Shown: positions 17,210 through 25,965, counted from the first letter of the stretch. The stretch is DNA of 64,000 nt from JAOUEA01 sp963825635 (GCA_963825635.1 CAWGTU010000001.1:1240001-1304000), one strand, 5' to 3'. Program-made: numbers and translations. Notes: generated by a model not told the origin, from the sequence alone.

Positions 17210-18385
17210 ATGGCCGTGCAACAGGAAGAGGACGTCCAGATCCCGATCCCGGAACTGCTGGGAGCGCTCCTGGACCACGGCGGTTCCGACCTGCACCTGA
17301 CGGCCGGCTCCGCTCCGGTCGTCCGGGTCCACGGTGAGCTGGAGCGCGTCGACGGATATCCCGCCCTGTCGCCACGGGCGCTGCAGGGCATGATCTACGC
17401 GATCCTGCCCCAGAAGCTGCGGGAACGGTTCGAGCAGGAGCTCGAGCTGGACATGTCGTACTCGTTGCCGGGCCGTGCGCGGTTCCGTGTGAACGTGTAC
17501 ATGCAGCGTGACGCGATCGGGGCGGCCTTCCGCGTGATCCCGTTCGAGATCAAGCAGATCGACGAGCTCGGCCTGCCCACCGTGGTCGCCGACCTCGCCC
17601 GCTTCCAGCGAGGGTTCGTGGTCGTGACCGGCCCGACCGGCTCGGGCAAATCGACGACGCTGGCATCGATGGTCGACGTGGTGAACACGGAACGGCGAGG
17701 TCACATCATGACCGTCGAGGATCCGATCGAGTTCCTGCACAAGCACAAGAGCTGCATCGTGAACCAGCGCGAGGTGGGCGCGGACACGCACGGTTTCTCG
17801 AACGCGCTGAAGCACGTGCTGCGCCAGGACCCCGACGTGATCCTGGTCGGTGAGATGCGTGACCTCGAGACGATCTCGACGGCGATCACCGCCGCTGAGA
17901 CCGGTCACCTGGTGTTCGCGACGTTGCACACGCAGGACGCGCCGCAGACGATCGACCGCATCATCGACGTGTTCCCGCCCCATCAGCAGCAGCAGGTGCG
18001 GGTGCAGCTGTCGACGACGCTGCAAGGCGTGGTGACCCAGCAGCTGATCCCCACCTCCGACGGGCAGGGCCGTGCGGTCGCGTGCGAGGTACTCGTGACC
18101 ACGCCCGCCGTTCGCAACCTGATCCGCGAAGGCAAGGTGCACCAGATCTACTCGTCGATGCAGGCGGGCGGACGCTACGGCATGCAGACGATGGACATGT
18201 CACTGGCCCAGCACGTGAAGGCCGGCCGCATCACCCAGCAGCTGGCCTTCGAGCGCTGTCACGACGCCGAGGAGCTCCAGCGGCTGATGGGCGGAACCCT
18301 CGGCGGCGTGGGGCCCGAGGGCGGCGGCGGCAGGGACGTGGGCGGCGGCATGAGCGGCGGCGGCATGCTCATGGGCGGGATGTAA
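17210..18385 (+). CDS. pilT: Type IV pilus retraction ATPase PilT
   Basis: Hexameric ATPase that depolymerises pili, giving twitching motility and DNA uptake. Motifs: GGSDLHLTAGS at the N-terminus, Walker A GPTGSGKSTTL, Walker B PDVILVGEMRDLET, the His box FATLHTQDAPQTIDRIID and the retraction-specific VTTPAVRNLIREGK (the AIRNLIRE type). About 391 residues; the last 30 are Gly/Met-rich (GGGMLMGGM), an unusual tail. ATG 17210 is chosen; an in-frame TTG at 17204 lies right after the pilB stop and may be the real start. Confidence 0.95.
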   Translation: MAVQQEEDVQIPIPELLGALLDHGGSDLHLTAGSAPVVRVHGELERVDGYPALSPRALQGMIYAILPQKLRERFEQELELDMSYSLPGRARFRVNVYMQRDAIGAAFRVIPFEIKQIDELGLPTVVADLARFQRGFVVVTGPTGSGKSTTLASMVDVVNTERRGHIMTVEDPIEFLHKHKSCIVNQREVGADTHGFSNALKHVLRQDPDVILVGEMRDLETISTAITAAETGHLVFATLHTQDAPQTIDRIIDVFPPHQQQQVRVQLSTTLQGVVTQQLIPTSDGQGRAVACEVLVTTPAVRNLIREGKVHQIYSSMQAGGRYGMQTMDMSLAQHVKAGRITQQLAFERCHDAEELQRLMGGTLGGVGPEGGGGRDVGGGMSGGGMLMGGM

Positions 18386-18397
18386 GGGAGACCCTCG

Positions 18398-19609
18398 ATG
18401 GCGCAAACCTTCCAGTACAAGGTCCGCGACAAGGCGGGCAACATGGTCACCGGCACACTGGTGGCCGACAGTGAGCTGCTCGTGCTCCAGCGCCTGCGCG
18501 AGATGGGGTACACACCCCTCGAGGTGGGCAAGGAGAAGAAGGGCCTCAATCTCGAGATCAACATCAAGAAGGCCAAGGTCAAGCTGAAGGACCTCTCGGT
18601 CTTCTCGCGGCAGTTCGCCACGATGATCAACTCCGGCCTGCCGATCCTGCGGGCGCTCGCGATCCTGTCGGAGCAGACCGAGAACAAGCTGCTCGCCGAG
18701 ACGTTGACAGCGTGCCGCATGGACGTCGAGCAGGGCTCCTCGCTCTCGGGCGCGATGCAGAAGCACCCGAAGGTGTTCAACGACCTCTACATCTCGATGG
18801 TGAAGTCGGGGGAGATGGGCGGTTCGCTCGACACGACCCTGCTGAAGCTCGCCGCGATGCTCGAGCGCGAGGTGCACCTGCGCGGCAAGATCAAGTCGGC
18901 GATGACCTATCCGGTGGCCGTGGTGGGCCTCGTCGTGCTCATCATGTCGGCGATGCTGCTGTTCGTGGTACCCCAGTTCAAGGGCATCTACGGGCAGCTC
19001 GGCGGCACCCTGCCCCTGCCGACCCGGGCGCTGATCACGATGTCCGACCTGATGAAGCAGTTCTGGTACATCTTCGTCGCAGGGTTCTTCATCGCACGGT
19101 TCTTCTTCCGTCGGTACAAGAAGACCGAGAACGGTCGCACACAGGTCGACAAGCTGAAGCTGCGTGCTCCAGTGTTCGGACCCCTGTTCCACAAGACCGC
19201 GCTGTCGCGCTTCTCGAGCACCTTGGCGATGCTGCTGTCTGCCGGCGTGCCGATCCTGCAGGCCCTGGATATCGTCGCCGACACCGTCAACAACAAGATC
19301 GTCTCCAGGGCCGTCACCGACGTGCAGTCGAGCGTGCGCGAGGGAGAGTCGATCGCGAGGCCGCTTTCGAAGCACGCGGTGTTCCCGCCCATGGTCGTGC
19401 AGATGATCGCGGTCGGCGAGGAGACCGGGCAGGTCGACACGATGCTCACGAAGGTGGCGCAGTTCTACGACCAGGAGGTCGAGGCCTCGGTCGATGCGCT
19501 GACCTCGCTGATCGAGCCACTACTGATCGCGGTGATCGGTGGCTTCGTCGGCGCTGCAGTCATCGCGTTGTACATGCCGATGTTCAACATCATCAAGCTG
19601 ATCAAGTAG
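18398..19609 (+). CDS. pilC: Type IV pilus inner-membrane platform protein PilC
   Basis: Membrane platform that couples the PilB and PilT motors to pilin subunits. 403 residues with two GspF-type domains (FSRQFATMINSGLPILRAL near 67-87; FSSTLAMLLSAGVPILQAL in the second repeat), each followed by hydrophobic segments (VAVVGLVVLIMSAMLLFVV; LIAVIGGFVGAAVIALYM), and the motif VGEETGQVDTML. Start ATG 18398 after GGGAGA. Last gene before a strong terminator-like hairpin, so the roadblock-pilB-pilT-pilC unit probably ends here. Confidence 0.94.
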   Translation: MAQTFQYKVRDKAGNMVTGTLVADSELLVLQRLREMGYTPLEVGKEKKGLNLEINIKKAKVKLKDLSVFSRQFATMINSGLPILRALAILSEQTENKLLAETLTACRMDVEQGSSLSGAMQKHPKVFNDLYISMVKSGEMGGSLDTTLLKLAAMLEREVHLRGKIKSAMTYPVAVVGLVVLIMSAMLLFVVPQFKGIYGQLGGTLPLPTRALITMSDLMKQFWYIFVAGFFIARFFFRRYKKTENGRTQVDKLKLRAPVFGPLFHKTALSRFSSTLAMLLSAGVPILQALDIVADTVNNKIVSRAVTDVQSSVREGESIARPLSKHAVFPPMVVQMIAVGEETGQVDTMLTKVAQFYDQEVEASVDALTSLIEPLLIAVIGGFVGAAVIALYMPMFNIIKLIK

Positions 19610-19635
19610 ACCGCTGCTTCCCGCGGTTCGCTCCC

Positions 19636-19666
19636 AGGAGCCCGGCGCGATCGGCGCCGGGCTCCT
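19636..19666 (+). terminator. Terminator-like hairpin after pilC
   Basis: A perfect 13-base-pair GC-rich stem (19636-19648 with 19654-19666) around a 5-base loop, 26 bases after the pilC stop. The following bases are TCCG rather than a U-run, so it may be a weak intrinsic terminator, a pause or a processing block. Confidence 0.6.
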
Positions 19667-19805
19667 TCCGTCGGCCGTTCGTTCCCCCGGTCGTGGGTGC
19701 CGGGAAGCCATACCAGGTCGTTGGTAGGTCGGACGGTGGATCGGCAACTTCCGCCCTCCGGAGGCTTCAGGTCGAGGCCGGCGCGACCGAAAACGTCACG
19801 GAACG

Positions 19806-19822
19806 CACACCGCTGTGGTGTG
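19806..19822 (+). promoter_or_regulatory. Hairpin in the pilA leader
   Basis: CACACC (19806-19811) can pair with GGTGTG (19817-19822) around a 5-base loop, ending 8 bases before the pilA ribosome-binding site GGAAAGGAG (19831-19839). The 240-base pilC-pilA gap otherwise holds the pilC hairpin, an inverted repeat CCTCCGGAGG near 19756 and no clear promoter. A cyclic-di-GMP riboswitch was sought and not recognised. Confidence 0.35.
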
Positions 19823-19849
19823 CCGAGCAAGGAAAGGAGTTGACAGCAC

Positions 19850-20341
19850 ATGCTCAAGCGCTTGATGAAGCGCGCGGATGAGGAGGCTGGTTTCACCCTC
19901 ATCGAGCTGATGGTGGTCGTTCTGATCATCGGCATCCTGATCGCCATCGCGCTGCCGACGTTCCTCGGTGCCCGCGAGCGGGCGCAGAACCGTGCGGCTC
20001 AGTCGAGCCTGCGGAACACCATCGCCGCGGCGAAGACGTCGTACACGGACACCAGCAACTTCGCGGGTGCCACGACGACGGGGCTGGAGGCCATCGAGCC
20101 TTCCCTGAACTACCTCGCGGCCGGCACGGCCTCGACGACCCCCACGGACGTCTCGGTCGCGACCGCGGCAGTGGGTGGAAACGCGAACCAGCAGTTCGCG
20201 GCGGCCTCCATGTCGGAGTCCGGAACGTGCTACTGGATCAACGAGGTCGCTCAAGGTGCTGGTGCCGGGACCTTCTACGGCTCCGGCGCGGCCTGCACGG
20301 GCACAGCTGCACTTGCAGCGAACCTGCCCGCGTTCCCGTAG
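19850..20341 (+). CDS. pilA: Major type IV pilin PilA
   Basis: Short basic leader ending in Gly14, then FTLIELMVVVLIIGILIAIALP: a class III prepilin signal with cleavage between Gly14 and Phe15 and the conserved Glu at mature position 5, followed by the polymerising hydrophobic helix. Mature protein about 149 residues; the C-terminal half is Ala/Thr/Ser-rich with a Cys pair (TCYWIN and ACTGT) that could form the D-loop disulfide. The strong ribosome-binding site and flanking hairpins suggest a highly expressed, separately transcribed gene. Processing would be by PilD at 26.0 kb. Confidence 0.95.
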   Translation: MLKRLMKRADEEAGFTLIELMVVVLIIGILIAIALPTFLGARERAQNRAAQSSLRNTIAAAKTSYTDTSNFAGATTTGLEAIEPSLNYLAAGTASTTPTDVSVATAAVGGNANQQFAAASMSESGTCYWINEVAQGAGAGTFYGSGAACTGTAALAANLPAFP

Positions 20342-20366
20342 CGAACAAGTACCACGTACATTGACG

Positions 20367-20399
20367 CCGAAAGGGGCGGCCCCCGGGCCGCCCCTTCGG
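20367..20399 (+). terminator. Terminator-like hairpin after pilA
   Basis: A long GC-rich stem: AGGGGCGGCCC pairs perfectly with GGGCCGCCCCT around a 2-base gap, extended by CCGA/TCGG with one bulged A. It lies 26 bases after the pilA stop and is followed by TCTTCCC. Together with the hairpin after pilC it isolates pilA as a single-gene transcript. Confidence 0.7.
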
Positions 20400-20504
20400 T
20401 CTTCCCGACCTCGTGCCGTCCGGTGGCGCTCGCCGAATGGCGTCGGTGAGATGGGGGGTGCGTGCGTTCAAGGAGCGCACCACTCGTGCCGAAGGAACCA
20501 TGTG

Positions 20505-22028
20505 ATGCGCTACAGCACCCCTGCCCGCATGCGCGGACGCCGTGGATCGGTCTTCCTGCGCAGGCTCGATCGCGACGAGGGTGGGTTCACCCTGGTCGAG
20601 TCCATCGTGGCGGTCACGATCCTCGCGGTGGGCGGGTTCGCGGTGGCCCAGTCGCTTCTCTTCGGCCTCGAGACGAGCGGTGCGTCGCGTGAGCGCCTGG
20701 CCGCCCGTGGCGCTGCCGAGCAGCACATGGAGCTGGCCCGGGCGCTCAACTACGACTCCTTGGTCCTCGACGACAACGACCCGATCCCGCACGCTACCGA
20801 CCCCAACGACCCCGACTACTGGGTCGACGAGGACGCTCAGACGTTCGATCCCGACGGCGATGGACCGCTCGAGCCCGAGCCTCTCTTCCGGATCGCCGGA
20901 GCCTCGCCGGCGCTCAGCCACCTGCAGACGCCGGTCGAGGCAGGGAACACCACCTACTCGATCTACATGTACGTCACGTGGGTCGATTCCCCGACCGACG
21001 GCCTGGTCTCCCTCGGCACCGACGAGACTGATGGCGACGGCAACGGGGAAGACGACTCGGACGGCAAGGACGTCAAACGTACGACGGTCACAGTCACATG
21101 GAGGGATACGCCCGGAACCACGCAGGGCGTTCGCTTGTTGACCATGAGCTCGTTGTTCACCCCGGGCACGATCGCTTATCAGGGCGCCGACGGGGCGGGG
21201 AACACCCCGCCGACCGTCGGCTGCCCGACCTACACCGCTTCGGGGCTCGATGTGACGTTCGCGGCATCGGTCTCCGACTCGGACGGCACGGTCACGAGCA
21301 TCGACTGGGACTTCGGCGACGGCGCCACGTTGAATGACGGCGGCGAGACGCCGACGCACACATACGCCGCCGCGGGCACCTACACGATCGTCAACACCGC
21401 CAGCGACGACGACGGCGACTCGGCAACGAACGCCGGCCAGGGCTGCGAGATCGTGGTGACCACGTCGGGCGGGGGCGCGGGGCCGGACGGCTCGATCAGC
21501 ATCGCGAACGGCGCCGAGTACACGACGCAGACCCAGGTGACCCTGCTGCTCGACGCGCCAGGACCCCCGGACCAGATGCAGTTCTCCGACGACGGCTCGA
21601 CCTGGTCGGCCCCGGAAACCTACGAGACCTCGAGGATCTACACCATCTCGAGCGGTGACGGCACCAAGACCGTCTACGTGCGCTTCATCGACGGCGGTGA
21701 CCCGGGCACGCCGTCGTCGGACACGATCGTGCTCGACACCACAGCACCGGAGGCGCCGTCGAGTCTCTCGGCCACGTCGTCCATCAGCGGGTCGGACAAG
21801 ACCGTCGTGCTCTCGTGGAGCGCGCCGTTCCCGCTTCCGTCGGACCTCGCCGGGTATCAGGTCTGGAAGCGCAAGACGACGTCCACCGCGTGGCAACAGG
21901 TGACGTCGTGCACGTCGGGCACGACCTGTTCGGACACGTTCAAGAAGCAGGACAGCTACGAGTACTACGTCGTGGCCATCGATCAAGCGGGGAACGTCAG
22001 TGGGCAGAGCAACCACATCACCCAATAG
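20505..22028 (+). CDS. Large PilV-type minor pilin with PKD, Ig-like and fibronectin III modules
   Basis: 507 residues. A basic leader ends DRDEGG, then FTLVESIVAVTILAVGGFAVAQ, a prepilin site (cleavage after Gly27, Glu at +5) and pilin helix. After a pilin head of about 200 residues come a PKD domain (SIDWDFGDG, THTYAAAGTYTI), an Ig-like module (QMQFSDDGSTWS, YTISSGDGTKTVYVRFIDGG) and a C-terminal fibronectin III domain (APEAPSSLSATS to AIDQAGNVSGQSN). Such modules usually mediate adhesion; a pilus-tip adhesin role is inferred. The Asp-rich segment DPDGDGPLEPEP could bind calcium. ATG 20505 follows GAAGGAA; a GTG at 20502 is also in frame. The end overlaps the next gene by 29 bases. Confidence 0.85.
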   Translation: MRYSTPARMRGRRGSVFLRRLDRDEGGFTLVESIVAVTILAVGGFAVAQSLLFGLETSGASRERLAARGAAEQHMELARALNYDSLVLDDNDPIPHATDPNDPDYWVDEDAQTFDPDGDGPLEPEPLFRIAGASPALSHLQTPVEAGNTTYSIYMYVTWVDSPTDGLVSLGTDETDGDGNGEDDSDGKDVKRTTVTVTWRDTPGTTQGVRLLTMSSLFTPGTIAYQGADGAGNTPPTVGCPTYTASGLDVTFAASVSDSDGTVTSIDWDFGDGATLNDGGETPTHTYAAAGTYTIVNTASDDDGDSATNAGQGCEIVVTTSGGGAGPDGSISIANGAEYTTQTQVTLLLDAPGPPDQMQFSDDGSTWSAPETYETSRIYTISSGDGTKTVYVRFIDGGDPGTPSSDTIVLDTTAPEAPSSLSATSSISGSDKTVVLSWSAPFPLPSDLAGYQVWKRKTTSTAWQQVTSCTSGTTCSDTFKKQDSYEYYVVAIDQAGNVSGQSNHITQ

Positions 22029-22519
22029 AGGCGAGGAAGGCTTCTCCCTCGTCGAGGTCGTCGTGACGATGGCCGTGATGTCGATCGTCGCCACGTCGGT
22101 GATCGCGGTGGCGCTGCGTGTGTTCACCGATACCGCCACGATCGTCGATCGCCGCGACGTGTTCGCCGACGCCCGCATCTCGCTCGACCGCATGTCGAAG
22201 CAGTTCCGACAGGGCGAGACGATCGACACCGCCGCGAGCGACTCCCAGCAGGTGACGATGGTCACCTACGTCGACGGGGCGCCGACGACCGTGGTGTGGC
22301 GGGTCGATGGCACCTCGGCGCCGTACGCGCTGCAGGAGTCGCGAGACGGCGGTGCCACGTTCAACACCGTGCTCTCGTCGCTCAGCACACCCGACGTCTT
22401 CACGTACACGGTGCACGAGGACGTCACCGACCAGATCACGGTCGAGCTCAACGTGAAGACCACGAACCAGTTCGGTCGATCTGATCTCGGACATCTACCT
22501 GAGGAACGCGGACGTATGA
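22000..22519 (+). CDS. PilW-like minor pilin, frameshifted near its 3' end
   Basis: GTG 22000 starts a leader ending GEEG, then FSLVEVVVTMAVMSIVATSV: a prepilin signal (cleavage after Gly14, Glu at +5) and helix, followed by RISLDRMSKQFRQGE and beta-rich sequence, as in PilW-type proteins. The frame is correct to about 22471. From 22481 the frame one base over reads LISDIYLRNADV then TGA at 22517-22519, a typical ending for this family, overlapping the next ATG as ATGA. As sequenced, the original frame runs on without a stop through the following gene to 23973. Third-position G/C over 22480-22516 is 3 of 12 codons in the read-through frame and 11 of 12 in the shifted frame. Confidence 0.75.
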
Positions 22520-23973
22520 GTGGCATCGAGCGGCGGCTACGCAAGCAAGAAGACGGATACGCGCTGGTCATCTCGGTGATCCTGCTCTTCGTGATGATGA
22601 TGCTCCTGGTCGTCGGGCTGCAAGCGGGCAACTCGGCGCTCGATCAGTCGCAGCGCGGCATCGAGTGGACGCGGACCCTCACGGTCGCGGAGTCGGGCGT
22701 GAACGACGCACTGTCGAGGCTCTCGGGAGACCGCGCAGCCGTCTCGCCATGCCCGACGTCGGGGTCGACCGCCTGCACCGGCGAGGGAGGTGAGTACCAG
22801 GTCGACTGGGCCGATTCCGGCGGGTCCGTCGTGATCACCTCGACCGGCTACTACCCGGGCCTCGACACCGCCGAGATTTCCCGCACCGTGCGGGTCACGC
22901 TCGAACCGGCACCCACGTTCCGCTACGCCTTGTTCTCCGAGGACCTTCTGGAGGTCAAGAACAACCCGGTGGTGACGGGGGACGTCTACTCGCAGGTCGG
23001 GGTCGTGATCGGCGCCAACACCACGGTGTGCGGTTCGGTCGTCGTTGCGAACGGCAGCGTGACGATGGAGAACAACTCGCGTGTGGCTCAGAATTTCGCG
23101 TCGTCGGCCTGTTCTGGGAAGGACGGGTTGGTCTGGGTCGGCGGCTCTATCCACGGGACGAACGGCGTGGTGATCGAGGGCGACGCGAAGGCCTCGGCAC
23201 CGACCGGCACGTCGTGCAACTCGACCAGCACGGACTACGAGATCACCGGTGGATCGGTCCTGGGAGATGCCACGGCGTGCGGGCGGATCACGAGCAGCGT
23301 CACCGGTACGCCGCTCGCGGGGGTGAACACCGCGGCTCCGCCCGTGATCCCGCTTCCCGCGTACACGTTCGATCCAGCGAACTACCCGGGCATCAACTGT
23401 TATCCGAGCGTTCCGTCGTGTGATGAGACGAACACCTCCGCCACCGCCGTCTCGACCGCGAACGTCGCGATCGACGCGGTGCGGACCAACATGTCTGGCG
23501 ACTGGGCGATCTGGCAGGCCTCGCCGACGCAGAGCACGCTCCTCGATCTCGAGGACCTGGTGCTTGCCGGCGATACGACGATCGTCACGAACGCCCCGGT
23601 GGACTTCGGCAACACGACGTCGATCGAGCTGGCGGCGGGTGTGAGTGCCGCCGACCTGGTCGTGATCTCCCTCTACGTGCCGACCGGCACGTGCGGGACC
23701 AACGGCGGCGACTGCAGCATCTACGGCAAGAACGCGATCGAGTTCGATCGCGGCGACCCGCTCGACCCGAACGACGGCGTCGCAGGCCTGCTCTACACGA
23801 CGGGCAAGATGTCGTTCAAGAACAAGGGAGCGCCGGGCGAGGGTGCCCTGTACTCGGGCTCGATGGACATCAAGAACGGGTTCGACATCATCTACAACCC
23901 GCGGATCGAACGGGTGCTGGGCTTCGGGGTCGCCCTCGAGACCGTGCTGTGGGAAGAGCTGGATCCCTCATGA
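22516..23973 (+). CDS. PilX-type pilus assembly protein with a large beta-rich C-terminal domain
   Basis: ATG 22516 gives MSGIERRLRKQEDGYALVIS, then a hydrophobic helix (VILLFVMMMLLVVGLQAGN) and a PilX-like segment ALDQSQRGIEWTRTLTVAESGVNDAL. Tyr replaces Phe after the glycine and mature position 5 is Ile, not Glu, as usual for PilX-type proteins. The remaining 400 residues have repeating V-x-G-x-V patterns (VVTGDVYSQVGVVIGANTTV) suggesting a beta-helix, and about ten cysteines. 485 residues. Probably a pilus tip or surface component; the function of the C-terminal domain is unknown. The upstream PilW frame reads into it (see that entry). Confidence 0.75.
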   Translation: MSGIERRLRKQEDGYALVISVILLFVMMMLLVVGLQAGNSALDQSQRGIEWTRTLTVAESGVNDALSRLSGDRAAVSPCPTSGSTACTGEGGEYQVDWADSGGSVVITSTGYYPGLDTAEISRTVRVTLEPAPTFRYALFSEDLLEVKNNPVVTGDVYSQVGVVIGANTTVCGSVVVANGSVTMENNSRVAQNFASSACSGKDGLVWVGGSIHGTNGVVIEGDAKASAPTGTSCNSTSTDYEITGGSVLGDATACGRITSSVTGTPLAGVNTAAPPVIPLPAYTFDPANYPGINCYPSVPSCDETNTSATAVSTANVAIDAVRTNMSGDWAIWQASPTQSTLLDLEDLVLAGDTTIVTNAPVDFGNTTSIELAAGVSAADLVVISLYVPTGTCGTNGGDCSIYGKNAIEFDRGDPLDPNDGVAGLLYTTGKMSFKNKGAPGEGALYSGSMDIKNGFDIIYNPRIERVLGFGVALETVLWEELDPS

Positions 23974-24143
23974 CGTCGACGCGTCCTATGCACGCGGCGG
24001 AAAGGTCGTACGCCGAACGGCTGAACATGAAGCGACGACCTGCCGATACGAACGAGGTGGTTCCGACGCCGATGACTCTGCATATGTCGCCAGTGCCGGA
24101 ACCGGCAGTCCGTCGGGGGGAGAGAGCGGGCGTGACGCGATGA
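23970..24143 (+). CDS. Small hypothetical protein between the PilX-like and TadE-like genes
   Basis: 57 residues starting MTSTRPMHAAERSYAERLN, with no membrane segment or recognisable domain. Support is positional: ATGA overlaps with the gene before and the gene after. Third-position G/C is about 70 percent, lower than the neighbours. It may be a real small protein or only a translated spacer that couples expression of the next gene. Confidence 0.35.
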   Translation: MTSTRPMHAAERSYAERLNMKRRPADTNEVVPTPMTLHMSPVPEPAVRRGERAGVTR

Positions 24144-24604
24144 GGGATCGACGAACGATGGAACGGATGAGACGAGGCGCTCGCGCCGAACGTGGCGCTG
24201 CCGCGGTCGAGTTCGCCTTGGTGGCGCCGCTGCTGTTCCTGCTGGTCTTCGGCATCATCGACTTCGGATTCGGTTTCCACGCATGGGACGCCTCCCACAA
24301 CGCCGCCCGTGAGGGTGCCCGCGTGGGCGCCGTGAACCCCAACCCGACCTTGATCGAGGCCCGGGCCCGTGCCGCCTCTGACTTCCTCGACCAGAGCCTC
24401 ATCGACGTGACCGTGCAGTGCGCCGCCGAAGGCTCGTCGTCGTTCGGCGCCTGTGGCGACGGTTCCGGATGGGTCGAGGGTGACGTGGTCCGCGTGACCG
24501 TGGTCTACGACTACAACTACATGACTCCGCTGCCCAACTTCGTCGGACTCGGCGACTCACTCGCCGTGAAGGGCATCTCGGAGTCCCGATTCGAGGGTCA
24601 GTGA
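24140..24604 (+). CDS. TadE-like pseudopilin/assembly protein
   Basis: 154 residues. The N-terminal RGAAAVEFALVAPLLFLLVFGIIDFGFGF is the classic TadE-like signature (G-A-A-x-V-E-F-A followed by a hydrophobic helix), then WDASHNAAREGARVGAV, also typical, and a short extracytoplasmic domain. TadE and TadF belong to tight-adherence (Flp) pili; here one lies inside a type IVa-like locus. Start ATG 24140 overlaps the small ORF; ATG 24158, in frame, is an alternative. Confidence 0.8.
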   Translation: MRDRRTMERMRRGARAERGAAAVEFALVAPLLFLLVFGIIDFGFGFHAWDASHNAAREGARVGAVNPNPTLIEARARAASDFLDQSLIDVTVQCAAEGSSSFGACGDGSGWVEGDVVRVTVVYDYNYMTPLPNFVGLGDSLAVKGISESRFEGQ

Positions 24605-25965
24605 TGACGAAGACGACGCGGCAGGCCGGTCGCATCCGTGGCCTGATCAGGGAGCGGCTCCAGGACGAGAGCGGCGCCGTGGTGATCATCTCGGCGCTGC
24701 TGATCGTGGTGCTGATGGGGTCGGTGGCCTTCGCGGTCGACCTGGCCCGCCTGCGCCACGAGCGCCAGGTGCTGCAGACCGCGGTCGACTTCGGCGCGCT
24801 CGCGGGGGCGGGGAAGCTCCCTGCGCAGGGCGGGGACGCCGCGGCCGAGGCCGAGGCCACCGCGCGCCGCATCGCGATCGCGAACGCTCCGCAGCTCGCG
24901 AGCGCGACGCTCGATATCTCGTTCCGGTGTGCGGTCGCCGACCCCGAGGGCAACGGCGGCGCCGACAGTCAGGACGTGAAGTTCGCCTGCGGGCCCGACG
25001 GCGGCGGCGGATGGATCGACGGCTGGACCACGCGAAGGCAGCGCGCTTTCCACTCGTGCGACCCGTGGGCGGGCGATCTCTGCAACACGATCGTGGTGCG
25101 CGCGTCGAACCTGGTGCCCTACTTCTTCGCGCCGGTGCTCGGCATCGACCAAGGCACGACGGGCACGGTGAGCGGCGCGTCGTGCAAGGGCTTCTGCGGA
25201 CAGCCCTCGAGTCCCCTCGACGTGGCGATCGTGATCGACCGCAGCGCGAGCATGACGGAGTCGGATCTCGCGAACGTGAAGAACGGGGCGCTCTCGGTGC
25301 TCGACTTCTACGACCCGGCCCTACAGCACGTGGGCCTCGTGGGGCTCCCGTACCACAACCCGTCCAATCCCTGCGCTGTCGCCAGGAACCAGGTGTACCC
25401 GAACTCGGGCGTCTGGCGCATGGTGGGGTTGTCCGATGACTACGACTCGTCGTCGAGCCAGCTCGTGCAGACGATCTCCTGTCTGCAACGACCAGGGAGC
25501 ATCACCACGAACCCATCCGGTGCGGGGCACACCGACCTGGGCGACCCGATGAACGACGCGAGGAACATGCTCCTGTCGGAGGGCCGCGATGACGTCCCGG
25601 ACGTGATCATCTTCTTCTCCGACGGCGAGGCCAACCAGCCGCGGTACAGCCAGCCCTGTGATTACGCGAACGACCGTGCCTCGTGGGCCAAGGACGACGG
25701 CATCGACGTCTACACGCTCGCGTACGGCGTGGCGAGTGCCCGTTGCGGCCAGGACTCGAGCGGCCCGTACCGCGGGACCTATGCGTCGACGTTCTTCGCC
25801 GACATGGCCGTCGACTCCGACGACAACCTGCCGGGCGGGTGTGCATCGGACGAGAACACCGACGGCGACCACTACTTCTGCGAGAGCGGCAGCAGCGACC
25901 TCGAGCCGGTCTTCCGCCAGATCGCGGTCGCGGCGCTGGAGCGATCGAGGCTCATCGACTTCTGA
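24604..25965 (+). CDS. TadG-like membrane protein with von Willebrand factor A domain
   Basis: About 453 residues. The N-terminal DESGAVVIISALLIVVLMGSVAFAVDLARL is the TadG/TadE-type membrane anchor, followed by ALAGAGKLPAQG. A vWA domain starts near residue 205: DVAIVIDRSASM carries the DxSxS metal-site motif, and DVIIFFSDGEANQP supplies a later strand. Many cysteines suggest disulfides outside the cell. vWA proteins on pili often bind ligands through a metal ion. ATG 24604 overlaps the TadE stop (GTG 24601 is also in frame). Last gene before pilD. Confidence 0.82.
   Translation: MTKTTRQAGRIRGLIRERLQDESGAVVIISALLIVVLMGSVAFAVDLARLRHERQVLQTAVDFGALAGAGKLPAQGGDAAAEAEATARRIAIANAPQLASATLDISFRCAVADPEGNGGADSQDVKFACGPDGGGGWIDGWTTRRQRAFHSCDPWAGDLCNTIVVRASNLVPYFFAPVLGIDQGTTGTVSGASCKGFCGQPSSPLDVAIVIDRSASMTESDLANVKNGALSVLDFYDPALQHVGLVGLPYHNPSNPCAVARNQVYPNSGVWRMVGLSDDYDSSSSQLVQTISCLQRPGSITTNPSGAGHTDLGDPMNDARNMLLSEGRDDVPDVIIFFSDGEANQPRYSQPCDYANDRASWAKDDGIDVYTLAYGVASARCGQDSSGPYRGTYASTFFADMAVDSDDNLPGGCASDENTDGDHYFCESGSSDLEPVFRQIAVAALERSRLIDF

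Noticed and set aside
19667..19849. Cyclic-di-GMP riboswitch in the pilA leader
   Set aside because: Several inverted repeats exist, but the conserved aptamer blocks were not found.
22516..23973. Bactofilin or polymer-forming cytoskeletal protein
   Set aside because: V-x-G-x-V repeats are suggestive, but the PilX-like N-terminus, membrane helix and many cysteines point to an extracellular pilus protein.
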